A DNA stretch of 64,000 nt from DATCJA01 sp963814955 (GCA_963814955.1 CAWFEX010000004.1:806001-870000), one strand, 5' to 3'. Shown: positions 18,253 to 28,150, counted from the first letter of the stretch. The notes: generated by a model from the sequence alone, not told the origin. Made by a program: numbers and translations.

Positions 18253-18954
18253 ATGAGCCACAGCGGCCAATTGAGACAAAAGCATACGTGTCCTGTCTGC
18301 GGGGAACGGTCCGTGTTTCAGCCGTTCAGTGTCCCATCGCTCCCACCGCTCCCGAACCACACGTGTGGCGTATGTGGCTCGATGGCGCGACATCGGTTGT
18401 TGTATCTGTATCTCAGCGAGAGGACACGGCTGTTTGCGGATCGGCTCTCGCTGCTGCACTTCTCACCGGAGCCAGGGCTCAGTGCCGTATTCAAGGCTCG
18501 ACGAAACCTGCGTTACGCGACGTCATGGGACCAGCCAGATCGTCCAGCCGACTTCCATCTGGACCTCACCAAGCTCGCTCAGCCCGATGAGTCGTGGGAC
18601 GTCATGATCGCGTACCACGTCTTCGAGCACATCCCCCGGACGATCGTGCCGGAATGCGGGAAATGTTCGAGGGTGTTGAAGCCGGGCGGGTTCGCGGTGC
18701 TCCAAGTGCCGGTGCGCGACGAACCGGATTCGCTCGAAGATCCGACTGCCGACGAACAGACGCGTGTCACGAAGTTTCTTCAGTTCGACCACGTCCGCTA
18801 CTACGGCTGGAAAGACTTCGCAGATCGGCTTACCGAGGCCGGCTTCGACGTGCAGATCGAACGCTACGGGCTTGATCTGAGCCCTGATCTCATTCGCGAA
18901 TACGGCCTTGATCACACCGAGCGCATCTACATCGCGCGCAAGCCTCGCAAGTAG
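18253..18954 (+). CDS. Class I SAM methyltransferase with N-terminal zinc ribbon
   Basis: 233 residues. Two CxxC pairs at Cys13/Cys16 (CPVC) and Cys38/Cys41 (CGVC) form a probable zinc ribbon. The methyltransferase core has no classic glycine motif but shows DLTKLAQPDESWDVMIAYHVFEHI and RVLKPGGFAVLQVP, matching Methyltransf_11-like proteins found in glycan gene clusters. The substrate is not evident. It follows the peptidase on the same strand by about 80 bases. A short leader-like frame from 18172 overlaps it in another frame and is not counted. Confidence 0.78.
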   Translation: MSHSGQLRQKHTCPVCGERSVFQPFSVPSLPPLPNHTCGVCGSMARHRLLYLYLSERTRLFADRLSLLHFSPEPGLSAVFKARRNLRYATSWDQPDRPADFHLDLTKLAQPDESWDVMIAYHVFEHIPRTIVPECGKCSRVLKPGGFAVLQVPVRDEPDSLEDPTADEQTRVTKFLQFDHVRYYGWKDFADRLTEAGFDVQIERYGLDLSPDLIREYGLDHTERIYIARKPRK

Positions 18955-18983
18955 TAAGCCGTTGGACCTGACGTCGGCCTGTG

Positions 18984-20276
18984 GTCCGGCTGAAGCCGGA
19001 CACTACGTATGACCTTCGGTGGTCACGGCTCCGTAAGTCGCGCTGCGCAAGATGCCGCGCCCGCGGGTCGTAAGACTATTGCGATGCCGCCGACACATCT
19101 GTGAATCAACCTGCGGGCAGCCGCTGTTCGAGAGACGCGACTGTCGGCGTCGCGACACGCGCAAAGTGTAAACCAGGCCCGTAGCGTGACTGCCGCTCCG
19201 CTCACGGAGCGGAGCGGGTCGCCGAACGGGGGCGAAGGGCCTGGTTTTCCGCGACGATCGACCGGAGCGTCGGCTCGAATAGCGGGTGCCCGCAGGACGG
19301 TCACGTACCGCAGGTGGGACGGTCCGGCTAAAGCCGGACACTACGTCTGACTACGTGGTCAGTCCGGCTGAAGCCGGACACTACGTATGACCTTCGGTGG
19401 TCACGGCTCCGTAAGTTGTGCTGCGCAAGATGCCGCGCCCGCGGGTCGTAAGACTATTGCGATGCCGCCGACACATCTGTGAATCAACCTGCGGGCAGCC
19501 GCTGTTCGAGAGACGCGACTGTCGGCGTCGCGACACGCGAAAGTGTAAACCAGGCCCGTAGCGTGACTGCCGCTCCGCTCACGGAGCGGAGCGGGTCGCC
19601 GAACGGGGGCGAAGGGCCTGGTTTTCCGCGACGATCGACCGGAGCGTCGGCTCGAATAGCGGGTGCCCGCAGGACGGTCACGTACCGCAGGTGGGACGGT
19701 CCGGCTAAAGCCGGACACTACGTCTGACTACGTGGTCAGTCCGGCTGAAGCCGGACACTACGTATGACCTTCGGTGGTCACGGCTCCGTAAGTCGCGCTG
19801 CGCAAGATGCCGCGCCCGCCGGCCGTAAGACTATTGCGATGCCGCCGACACATCGGTGAATCAACCTGCGGGCAGCCGCTGTTCGAGAGACGCGACTGTC
19901 GGCGTCGCGACACGCGAAAGTGTAAACCAGGCCCGTAGCGTGACTGCCGCTCCGCTCACGGAGCGGAGCGGGTCGCCGAACGGGGGCGAAGGGCCTGGTT
20001 TTCCGCGACGATCGACCGGAGCGTCGGCTCGAATAGCGGGTGCCCGCAGGACGGTCACGTACCGCAGGTGGTTTTTCGATGTGGGACGGTCCGGCTAAAG
20101 CCGGACACTACGTCTGACTACGTGTGTCGTCCGGCTAAAGCCGGACACTACGTCTGACTACGTGGTCAGTCCGGCTAAGCCGGACACTACGTCTGACTAC
20201 GTGTGTCAGTCCGGCTGAAGCCGGACACTACGTCTGACTACGTGTGTCAGTCCGGCTGAAGCCGGACACTACGTAC
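18984..20276. repeat. Tandem 377-bp structured units bounded by GTCCGGCTRAAGCCGGAC palindromes
   Basis: Three near-identical units start at 18984, 19362 and 19739 (periods 378 and 377). Each unit opens with the palindrome plus ACTACGTATGACC and closes with a second palindrome (19322, 19699, 20089). Inside copy 1 an 11-bp stem pairs AAACCAGGCCC (19170-19180) with GGGCCTGGTTT (19237-19247) around a nested 8-bp hairpin CCGCTCCG-CTCA-CGGAGCGG (19193-19212). The third copy has a 10-base insertion near 20071. The array ends with about five 40-base palindrome-spacer units to 20276. Reverse frames here (starting MSGFSRT) are created by the palindrome and are not believed to be genes. Confidence 0.85.
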
Positions 20277-20280
20277 CGCG

Positions 20281-22554
20281 CTAACGCCGCGCGAGGACGC
20301 TCAGGATGTCGGAATAATCGTCGGTCCAGACATTCCGGCCGTCGCCGGCGATACGCTCCCACCTCGAATCGTTTGCCAGTGCGCCCAGATGTTCTTCAAA
20401 ACGCGCCATCACGACCCATTCAGACGGACGTCCACTCGACTTTTCCGGCGGACGGTGCAGCTGGACGCGTGCGGCAAGACCCGCGTCGCGTGCGAGTGCG
20501 CCAATAACGGGTCGCAGCGTCAGGTGCCGGTTCGAGATGTGAAACGCGAGGACACCGCGATCTGAGAGCTTCGCCAGGTACAGCTCCAGCGCCTGTTTGG
20601 TCAGCAGGTGAAGGGGTATCGCGTCGGAGCTGAACGCGTCGAGAATGATGGCGTCGTAGCGGGCCGACGGAGCCCCTGCCATCGACAGGCGAGCATCCCC
20701 GAGCACGACGTCACATCCAACGCCGCAATCCTCGAGGTACGTGAAGAACCGGGTATCGCGAGCGATGCGCTCGACGACCGGGTCGATTTCATAGAACGTC
20801 CAATGCTGGTCCGGGGTTGTGTATACGGCCAGCGCCCCGGTTCCAAGCCCGATTACCCCCACGCGCGTGAACCGATCGCTCAGTGCCGAGAAGAATTGGC
20901 CGACAGGGCCGTCTTCGTAGTAGTAAGCGGTCGGCTTTTGACGAAGGGCCGGATCCAGGCTCTGCTCGCCGTGGACCGTGCTTCCGTGGAACAGTGCGTG
21001 AGTCGGTCCATTTCTTTCGATGGCGCGGACGCGCAGCACACCAAAAAATGTACGCTCCGCGTGCAGTACGTCACCCTCGCCCTCAACCATCGCGAACCCG
21101 ACGACGAAAACCAGCGCAAGGCCGGCGGCAAGCCGCAGCGGTCGTCGTGAGCACCCCCAATACAGCGTCACGAGGGCGCCGAACATGCCGACGACGATCG
21201 GGCTCATACCGAACGTTTCGAGTGTGAGAACTATCGCGAACGCGACCGCGCCCAGCCCGAGCGGAAGGGCGAAGTCCATCGCCCGCGACCTGCACGGCCT
21301 GACGAGTGGACTGAGTGCGCACGCCATGACGATCACGAGGGGGTATTCGATGACGTCCGTAAACGCAACGGGCGCCACGAATGTGTTGAAGACCCCGCCA
21401 AGGACGCCACCAACCGACAGCCAGAGGTAAAACTCGGTGAGGTGCCGCGTGGCTGGTCTGTCACGAGCAAGCTCGCGATGAAGGACCAGCGCGCATACGA
21501 AAAACGCGACGAGGTGGAGCGGCATCAGGAACGACAGTGGGCCGGGCAGGCGAACGATGATGGCGAATGCCAGCGGGAAGAGAAGTATTGCCATCACTGC
21601 CGATCCAACCCGCTGTGAGAAGACCTGTCGCGCGGCGAAGGCCATCACGAACGAGAGGAGATACAGCGTGAGGGGGGCGATCCAGAGCAGCGGCACCGAG
21701 GCGATGTCCGTCGAGATGAACGTGGTGACCGCAAGCATCAGGCTCGAAGGGACAAACGCCAACGCAACCCACCTGGCCCTTCGTCGCCACGCGATCGGCT
21801 GTTCCTCAATGGTCGGTGTCGCATCTGACGCCGCCAGCTCAGGCCGCTGATTGTGCGCCTGGCCGCGCAGTACACCGATTGCGCACGCGCCAATCAGGGT
21901 GGCCAGCAGCACATAGCCGGCCGACCATCCATCACTCTGTAGGGACAGCGGCCACGACGGCTCGGCGATGAATGGATAGCCGAGCAGCGCGACCATGCTC
22001 CCAACGTTGCTGGCCGCGTACAGGAAATACGGATCGCTGGCGGAGGGATGGCGCGTGTGAGAAAACCACCGCTGGAGCAGCGGGGCAGTTGCCGAGACCG
22101 CGAAGAAGGGGCCGCCGACGGTGACGAGCAGCAGGACCAGCAACGACGGGATCGGCGTGCGATCGACCGGTGGGATCCATCCTTCAGGTATTCCAATGGG
22201 CAGGCTCAACGTAATGAAGAGAAGTACTGCCGTATGGAGTACCAGCTGCTGCCACAGTCGAAGACGTCGCGCGATCAGATGCGCGTACGCATAGCCCGCG
22301 AGCATCGTGGCCTGGAAGAACACCACGCACGTGTTCCATACGGCCGGACTGCCGCCGAGGCGCGGCAACACCATTTTCGCGAACATCGGTTCGACAAAAA
22401 AGAGAAGCGCGGCGCTCACCAGCATCGTGGCGGCGAACAGCGGCGACAGGAACGCGAGCACCGTTGAATCAGCCAGGCGCGAACCCGCATTTTCAGCAAC
22501 CGGCCTGCGCGCGTAGGCCGTGAGGCCGGCCAGGGAAGAGGGCTGTTCAATCAT
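20281..22554 (-). CDS. Membrane-fused spermidine synthase-like protein
   Basis: 757 residues. The N-terminal ~430 residues contain many transmembrane segments starting with FLSPLFAATMLVSAALLFFVEP, with the VLPRLGGSPAVWNTCVVFFQ block shared by MFS/spermine-synthase fusion proteins. The C-terminal ~300 residues form a Rossmann SAM-type domain: VIGLGTGALAVY, TFYEIDPVVERIA, VVLGDARLSM and YDAIILDAFSSDAIPLHLLT. The real substrate of this fused family is not established, so polyamine synthesis should not be assumed. The start is the ATG 12 bases after the upstream regulator gene, suggesting one operon with the two-component pair. Confidence 0.85.
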   Translation of the reverse strand: MIEQPSSLAGLTAYARRPVAENAGSRLADSTVLAFLSPLFAATMLVSAALLFFVEPMFAKMVLPRLGGSPAVWNTCVVFFQATMLAGYAYAHLIARRLRLWQQLVLHTAVLLFITLSLPIGIPEGWIPPVDRTPIPSLLVLLLVTVGGPFFAVSATAPLLQRWFSHTRHPSASDPYFLYAASNVGSMVALLGYPFIAEPSWPLSLQSDGWSAGYVLLATLIGACAIGVLRGQAHNQRPELAASDATPTIEEQPIAWRRRARWVALAFVPSSLMLAVTTFISTDIASVPLLWIAPLTLYLLSFVMAFAARQVFSQRVGSAVMAILLFPLAFAIIVRLPGPLSFLMPLHLVAFFVCALVLHRELARDRPATRHLTEFYLWLSVGGVLGGVFNTFVAPVAFTDVIEYPLVIVMACALSPLVRPCRSRAMDFALPLGLGAVAFAIVLTLETFGMSPIVVGMFGALVTLYWGCSRRPLRLAAGLALVFVVGFAMVEGEGDVLHAERTFFGVLRVRAIERNGPTHALFHGSTVHGEQSLDPALRQKPTAYYYEDGPVGQFFSALSDRFTRVGVIGLGTGALAVYTTPDQHWTFYEIDPVVERIARDTRFFTYLEDCGVGCDVVLGDARLSMAGAPSARYDAIILDAFSSDAIPLHLLTKQALELYLAKLSDRGVLAFHISNRHLTLRPVIGALARDAGLAARVQLHRPPEKSSGRPSEWVVMARFEEHLGALANDSRWERIAGDGRNVWTDDYSDILSVLARR

Positions 22555-22566
22555 CCGCAGGCGGGG

Positions 22567-23196
22567 TCAATAGCTCTTGTCGCGCAACAGCTGGAGCAAC
22601 GCCTCGCGTCCGGACAGGCGCAGCTTGTCGTACACGTGATGCAGGTGAATCTTTACCGTGCCGAGGCTGATGGACAGGCGATCGGAAATCTCCTGGTTGT
22701 CGGCGCCGAGCGCCACGAGCCGCACCACTTCGAGCTCGCGCGGCGTGAGCAGGCTCTCGAGCTCGGCTTCAGCGGCTTCGCGCTGCGCCAGCCGCATCGA
22801 CAGATCGACACCGCCGACGTTCAGCCACGTCTCTCCTCGATGCACCGCGCGGAGGCAGTCTTCCAGAACGCGCGGCGCCGTGGCCTTGAGCACGATGCCG
22901 CGTGCTCCGAGCTGTGCCGCCTTGAGCCAGATGTTTTCATCCTCGGCGGCGGTCAGGATGACCACGGCCGGACGCGAGTCGCGCGCGAGACGGCTCAGAA
23001 GACTGAGACCATCGTCTTCGCCCAGCTTCAGGTCGAGCACCAGCACGTCGGGCTGGTACTTGCTCACGGCATCGAGGCCCTCTTCCACCGTTCCGCATGT
23101 CGCGAGGATGTCGAAGTCGGGTTCTGCGCGCAGCAATTGCGTGAGGCCCGCAAGCATGAGCGGATGGTCGTCGACGAGAACGAGGTTCATCGGCAT
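22567..23196 (-). CDS. NarL/FixJ-family response regulator
   Basis: 209 residues. The receiver domain has LVDDHPLM, the phospho-acceptor Asp in VLVLDLKLGEDDG, VVILTAAEDE and the Lys in GIVLKATAP. The C-terminal LuxR-type helix-turn-helix spans LTPRELEVVRLVALGADNQE to TVKIHLHHVYDKL. It should bind DNA when phosphorylated by the kinase encoded immediately upstream (stop five bases before this start). The target genes are unknown; the membrane-fused synthase downstream is the obvious candidate. MNLVLVD two codons in is an equally likely start. Confidence 0.92.
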   Translation of the reverse strand: MPMNLVLVDDHPLMLAGLTQLLRAEPDFDILATCGTVEEGLDAVSKYQPDVLVLDLKLGEDDGLSLLSRLARDSRPAVVILTAAEDENIWLKAAQLGARGIVLKATAPRVLEDCLRAVHRGETWLNVGGVDLSMRLAQREAAEAELESLLTPRELEVVRLVALGADNQEISDRLSISLGTVKIHLHHVYDKLRLSGREALLQLLRDKSY

Positions 23197-23201
23197 GAGC
23201 G

Positions 23202-24892
23202 TCAGGCAGTCGCAAGCGGCACGGTAATGAGGAGCTCCGTACCGGCCTGTTTCGAAGAGGTGAGTGTGAGATTCCCCTGGAGCGCGGCGACGCGTTCACG
23301 CAGCGTGACCGGCCCTTCGTCCATCTGTTCGAGCCAGGCAAGGTCGTAGGTGCCGCTGAACGGAAATCCCTTTCCGTCATCTGCGATCGTCAGATTCACG
23401 CGACCATCGGCAACCGACAACGCGACACGGATGGCCGACGGTTCGGCATGCCTTGCCGCGTTGACGAGGCCTTCCTTCACGAGACGATACAGGTCGGCCG
23501 CCACCTTGTCGCTGAGCTGGTCGGCCGCCTCGTCCATGTCGAGCGTGACATCGACGTTCCATTGCTGCTCGACGCGTTGCGCTTGATCCTGCAAACGCTC
23601 TCGGAGCGCCACGGGGGCCACTTCCGATGCCGTCCGGCGCGATGGGCGCAGGTCGCGGATGAAGGCGCGCATTTCCAGCTCGCCGTGCTCGAGGTGCTGC
23701 TGCACTTCTTCAAGCAGTTGCTTGCCCGCGTTCGGATCGCGTTCGAGCAGGCGGCGAGCCGCGAGCAATTGGAGAGCCGCACCGGCCTGCGACTGCAGAA
23801 CGCTGTCGTGAAGGTCGCGTGCAACGCGCACGCGCTCCTCGAGCGCCCTGGCGTCCTGGAGACGATCCAGCAAGTACAGCCCGTCGAGGCGGGAAGTCGC
23901 GAGACGGGCGACGAACTCGCCCGTGGTGAGGTCGTCGAGCGACTGCGTCGGCTTGTCGAGGCAGAACAGGCGGCCGCGGACGAGATCGCCATCGAGCGGC
24001 CACGACTCCACGGCGCGCATCGCGAACCGCGCTCGCAGGCGTTCATCTATCGGCCGGCAGCGCCGACGCAGAAAACGACCCCGTGTGAGCACGACGACCC
24101 GGCTTTGCTCGCCTGTCGCGTTGGGTGTCTGGAACGTGCGACCGACAAGCGTGGGAGAGACGAGCGCGCCGTACGCGTCGGCCGGCTCCTTCTTCCACAT
24201 CACCGCGCCATCAGCCATCCAGGCAACGTTCACCGATGACCTCTTCCGCGTCGCTCCACACCAGCACGATGCGAGGCGCGTTCAGCAGGTCGCTCGCCTT
24301 TGCCATGATTTCCGACACAACGGCGTAGGGCTCGCGCGACATGGTGCGCGGCCATGCCGCAAGGCGGCCAATCTCGTTGTGGTATTTCCGATGGTGCGCG
24401 GCGAGATACGCGAGCAGCACGGCGACGATGATCAGGTAGACGACGCGGATTAAGTAGGTGAGGAGGCCTACGAGCGGACCGGCCCCGGACGTCGAGGAAT
24501 AGATGCTGGCCAGGGCAAATGCTGCCATGGTGGCGGCAGCCGTCCACCATGTTCCCTTCACTTGCCATCGTATGGTGGCGCTGACGAGCAGGAAGATGAG
24601 CGAGACGAAGAACGGGCTGGCGGCGCCCTGGGTTGCCACCATGAGGGCCGTGAATGTCGCCAGGTCGAACAGGTGGAGGGCCGCCGCCCAGCCGCGGCCG
24701 AAACTGACCGGGGCCCATACGAGCGCGAGAACGCCCAGGCTGAAGATCGAGGTACCAGATGAGGAGACTATGGACGGCCACTGTAGGCGCGTCCGCTGAG
24801 ACGGCGATCAACGCGCCGCCTGCCAGGCACACTCGTGTGCCTGCCAGAAACCACTCGACCCTTACCCGGGGCGGGTATTCCAGTGCGATCAC
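23202..24892 (-). CDS. NarL-type membrane sensor histidine kinase, two frameshifts
   Basis: About 560 residues when joined. Frame 1 (24892 to about 24765) gives the N-terminus MIALEYPPRVRVEWF with the first membrane helix. Frame 2 (to about 24220) continues SIFSLGVLALVWAPVSFGRG with further helices, then IVLVWSDAEE at the end of a GAF-like segment. Frame 3 (to 23202) holds NVAWMADGAVMWKKEP, the HisKA_3 phospho-acceptor in VARDLHDSVLQSQ and the ATPase motifs EGLVNAARHAEPS and DDGKGF. The three frames join at single-base shifts, so the gene is either damaged or misread. The cognate regulator follows directly. Confidence 0.75.
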
Positions 24893-24912
24893 GTCTGGCG
24901 ACTCCTGCGCCT

Positions 24913-25230
24913 CTACTTGCGCGTGCGCGGGCTGGTGGTCGCCAACCGGCGTGCCGCGGCATCCGGAGGATGCGTCACCACGCGGTAACGGGCGTCCCCG
25001 CGAGGGGCGTCATCCGAAGCAGGCATTGACGAGAGCTGTGCAATGGCCAGGGTTCGGCGGATCGCAACCGATCGCATATCGAGCTCATCGGCTGCCAGAT
25101 TGACATCGTCGGCACGGCGGCCGCCACGACGGGCCCTTCGGCGGTCGGGCATCTGGCGCCGGTCGCCCTGGAGGACAAGGGACGCCGTGCCGTTCATGCG
25201 TGAGCAAAGATCGGATAACGAACTGACCAT
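24913..25230 (-). CDS. Small basic protein, unknown function
   Basis: 105 residues, starting MVSSLSDLCSRMNGTASLV with an AGGTTGGAG sequence before the ATG. The middle is very basic (DRRQMPDRRRARRGGRR) and the rest is mixed polar. I cannot assign a family. It ends 20 bases before the kinase start and shares its strand, so it could be the first gene of that operon. The high arginine content also fits a composition artefact of GC-rich DNA, hence the low confidence. Confidence 0.35.
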   Translation of the reverse strand: MVSSLSDLCSRMNGTASLVLQGDRRQMPDRRRARRGGRRADDVNLAADELDMRSVAIRRTLAIAQLSSMPASDDAPRGDARYRVVTHPPDAAARRLATTSPRTRK

Positions 25231-25383
25231 GGCTTGGCTCCAACCTCGATCGACCTGAGTCGGGACGACCCAAGCCGATAATCATCTGGGGATATAAATC
25301 GAAACAGATATATTCCTGCACAGGTTGTACCGCAGTGGAGAGCCCAGATCCTCGCGGTTATCTGCGCCTGGCTATACTGCAGT

Positions 25384-26820
25384 TCACTGTTTGGCAGACT
25401 TTAGGCTGAGGAGTCCAAGTTTGTCGCGTTCGGTTCTGACGAAGACCTGCCTGTCGGAATCAGCGAATACGCGAGCCATCCCCGGGTCGCCTCCGAGCCT
25501 CGAGGCGAGGGTGGATCCTGTGGTCACGACGGCGCAGTTGATGCCGTATTCGGCGAAGATGGCCTCGTACTCGCCATAAAGGTCCGCCTCGCGACTGGCG
25601 CGAAGCACTCTGGCTGGATACGCCTCCATCCGGCCATCGACGAACACCCGGCGTTCCGGCACCGCCCATATCAAATAGCCGCCGTCCAGCATCTCGTTGA
25701 ACAGCCGGTCGGGACAGTTTCGAAGTGCCGCAATGGCGTTCTTCGACACCGGTTCCCATCCCAGCCGCGTGCCGGCGTCGCGCCACTGGACGAACACTCC
25801 GATCGCGCTTCCAGCGGCCACCAGCAGACACAGCCCCCAGGCGACCGCGCCAAGTGGCTGCGGGCGTCGATGGGAGGGCAAGGCAACCGAATGGTACTTC
25901 CACAAGCGTGACAAGGCGGGCGCGGCGACGACTGAGAAGAAGGCGACGTTGCGAGCCGCAGAAACCGCGGCCACGGACAGCCCCAACGCGCCAATCAGCA
26001 GAATGCGATCCAGGCGCTCGAGCCTGGCCAGGTGGCGTCGCTGCAGCAACGTCGCCACGACGAGTGCGCCGAGGCCAATCCAGAACGGGATGTCACTAAG
26101 GCGGAGCGGCATCTGGTACTCCCGAATCTGCAGCTCGTGGGCCAGTGACACTGTCGTCAGGATTTGGGGCCAGTAGTTCCAGGCGAGTGGGGAAATCATT
26201 GGCGCAGCGACGCACGCGGCCAGAACGATCGCGGCACGCTTCATCTCGTGTCGCGACCAGACGAGCGCCTCTATCAGCACGGCTCCGCTCATGGCTACGC
26301 CGAAGATGACGAGGCCGTGGGCGTTCGCCCAGACGACGCAGACCAGCGGCAGCCACCACAGCCGATTGCGCGCGATCAGATGCAGTACCACCACGAGGAG
26401 CGCGAGGCTGATCACCTGAGGGCGAATTGACCATGATGGTGCGGTGGTGATTGCAAGCCACGCCAGAAGTACCACGCGCAGTTCCCAGCCGCATCGGACC
26501 AGCCGCCACGAACCCGCGACTGCCGCCAGGGCGCACGCACCCGCCACGACAGTGAGCAGGAAGGGGCCTCCGACAGAATGCGCCCCGTAAAACACCAGTT
26601 GAGTGAGCCACCAGTGGTTGTTCAGCTCGGCCCCGTACGCCGTGTGGGAAAAGGGTTCGGTCAGAAGGAAGGCGCCGGTTTGCCACATCTGCATGCCCGA
26701 CCGCAGGTGCAGGAAGGTATCGTTCTGTGCGGGCAACAGGCAGGCGTACGCCGCCAGCACGACGAAGATCAGGATGGATAGCAGATCGTCGTCGTTGAAC
26801 CGCGCCTGCAGACGGGCCAT
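25384..26820 (-). CDS. Polytopic GT-C-like membrane protein
   Basis: 478 residues with about ten transmembrane segments. The first periplasmic loop carries QNDTFLHLRSGMQMWQTG and ELNNHWWLTQLVFY, and the C-terminal soluble part has LDGGYLIWAVPERRVFVDGRMEAY. The same layout recurs in the protein at 38961-40514 (QNWLAEVAYYG, FIDGRVHLFG), so they are one family, resembling uncharacterised GT-C/oligosaccharyl-type enzymes that use lipid-linked sugars. No nucleotide-sugar motif is present. ATG 26820 lies ten bases after the GT2 stop, pointing to a two-gene operon; a longer start at 26862 would overlap that gene. Confidence 0.7.
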   Translation of the reverse strand: MARLQARFNDDDLLSILIFVVLAAYACLLPAQNDTFLHLRSGMQMWQTGAFLLTEPFSHTAYGAELNNHWWLTQLVFYGAHSVGGPFLLTVVAGACALAAVAGSWRLVRCGWELRVVLLAWLAITTAPSWSIRPQVISLALLVVVLHLIARNRLWWLPLVCVVWANAHGLVIFGVAMSGAVLIEALVWSRHEMKRAAIVLAACVAAPMISPLAWNYWPQILTTVSLAHELQIREYQMPLRLSDIPFWIGLGALVVATLLQRRHLARLERLDRILLIGALGLSVAAVSAARNVAFFSVVAAPALSRLWKYHSVALPSHRRPQPLGAVAWGLCLLVAAGSAIGVFVQWRDAGTRLGWEPVSKNAIAALRNCPDRLFNEMLDGGYLIWAVPERRVFVDGRMEAYPARVLRASREADLYGEYEAIFAEYGINCAVVTTGSTLASRLGGDPGMARVFADSDRQVFVRTERDKLGLLSLKSAKQ

Positions 26821-26830
26821 CGACACCAGA

Positions 26831-27656
26831 TCAGGCCGACGCGGCGGTCCCAGCGGCGACAACTATCACCGGGGTCCGCCGGTAACGGTCAGCAACAAGA
26901 AAGCTGTTGACCTCGGAGATGTAATGTCGCCCCTTCGGCAGGCGAGGAGCGATGAGGTTGTAGTAGAAGATATAGAAACCGGCCATCACGCCGTCCCAGA
27001 TCCCGATTTTCTTCCCCTCTTCGTAGCTCCGGCTTCGGTACGAGATCGGGACTCTCGTACGTGCGAGCCCGGCTCTTCGTCACCATGGCCGTGATCTCCA
27101 CCTCCATGCCGAAGCCACGGCTCGTCAGACGCAGCGGCTTGATCACGCCTGCCCTGAACGCCTTGTAGCAGGTCTCGATGTCCGTCATGTTGCGGTTGGT
27201 GAGAAGGTTCGAGCAGAAAGTCAGTGCCGTGTTGGCGATGTAGTGCGAGAAATACATTACCGGGGCGGCTCGCCTCACCATGAACCGGCTCCCGTATACG
27301 ACGTCGGCATCCCCGGCCAGGATGGGCGCAATCACGTCCGGAATCTCCGCTGGATTGCATTCGAGGTCGGCGTCCTGGACGATGATGATCTCGCCGGTGG
27401 CCAGGTCCAGCGCGTGCTGAATGGCGGCCGTTTTTCCGCAATTCCTTGAAAGACGATAAAGGCGGATCAGCGGGTGCTTCTGGGCATACTCCTCAACCAG
27501 CTCCGGTGTCCGGTCTTGTGAGCCGTCGTCGATGACGATGATCTCCTTCAGCACCGAACCGAGGGCGACCACTTTTCGTAGAACAGGAACGATCGTCCGC
27601 TCCTCGTTGAAGGCGGGGATCAGTACCGACAAGGTATGAGCATGTTGGGTCATAAG
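26831..27656 (-). CDS. GT2 polyprenyl-phosphate glycosyltransferase-like, one frameshift
   Basis: About 274 residues. VLIPAFNEERTIVPVL, VIDDGSQDRTPELVEEY, LSRNCGKTAAIQHAL, IVQDADLECNPAEIPDV, VYGSRF and MTDIETCYKAF mark a DPM1/ArnC-like GT-A enzyme. In the recorded frame the protein loses sense after SRARTYE; removing one base near 27053 gives VPISYRSRSYEEGKKIG, FYIFYYNLIAP and a stop at 26831. That corrected end has the usual family C-terminus. The ATG at 27656 gives the expected N-terminal strand. It would load a sugar on a lipid carrier for the GT-C-like protein encoded ten bases downstream. Confidence 0.8.
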
Positions 27657-28063
27657 GGGATCGCGCCCGAAGGGGCCGTTCTGGGGGAATTGCAGCAACC
27701 GTGCACCGGGCCGGAGCCTGCTTTCAAGACGGCGCAAGTCCTAGGCCGAGAAAGACTTGAAGGCTGGTGTATGGTCCCGGACCGGCTGTGGCCATCAGGA
27801 AGAGTCAGCCAGAAAGCGCTCTTTTGTCCTGGCGATCTAGGGAATCCTCGGCGTCGAGACCTGCCGGTTCCGTCCCGAGTCTCCTGACCACCGCAGATTC
27901 TCACGCTGTTCCCGAATCCTTGTCCCGACCAGACTGATTTCTGCGGAGCATGGGAGACGATGCCGGCGCAAAATAGCTGCATGAGAGCTCCCATGTGTGT
28001 TGAACAGCACTAAGTCCTTTGAAATCTGCTAGATCACGAAATCTATCCGCAGCGATATAGAAA
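27657..28063. other. Divergent intergenic region upstream of the flp pilin
   Basis: No credible gene on either strand. An 8-bp inverted repeat CATGGGAG/CTCCCATG (27949-27956 and 27988-27995) is present, and the AT content rises towards the pilin promoter. This length of noncoding DNA is exceptional in this compact region and could bind a sigma-54 activator or hold a leader RNA. Confidence 0.4.
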
Positions 28064-28079
28064 TGGCAACCGCGTTGCT
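28064..28079 (+). promoter_or_regulatory. Sigma-54-type (-24/-12) promoter of the flp pilin gene
   Basis: TGGCAACCGCGTTGCT matches the RpoN consensus TGGCACG-N4-TTGCW at spacing and at the invariant GG (-24) and GC (-12). It would start transcription near 28090, giving a leader of about 60 bases before the ATG at 28151. Pilin genes of type IV systems are often RpoN-dependent. No bound activator gene is recognised in the window. Confidence 0.55.
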
Positions 28080-28150
28080 CAACTAGGTCGCGTTCGCGGT
28101 GCGCGCTGGCAAACGCAGCGTGTTGATAACACACAAAAGAGGAGTTGGAC

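Noticed and set aside
18172..18300. Short leader frame with a membrane helix overlapping the zinc-ribbon methyltransferase
   Set aside because: The frame (VTVSDRSCHILFVIG...) runs on without a stop through the methyltransferase gene in a different frame and loses all sense; at most it is a remnant.
19003..20098. Repeated reverse and forward open frames (MSGFSRT..., MNQPAGSR...) in the 19-20 kb array
   Set aside because: They copy with the DNA repeat, start inside the palindrome, and the copies differ by indels that change their C-termini, so they are not under coding constraint.
18984..20276. CRISPR-like array
   Set aside because: The units are 377 bp and their interiors are conserved, not unique spacers; the short terminal units also have identical spacers and there are no cas genes.
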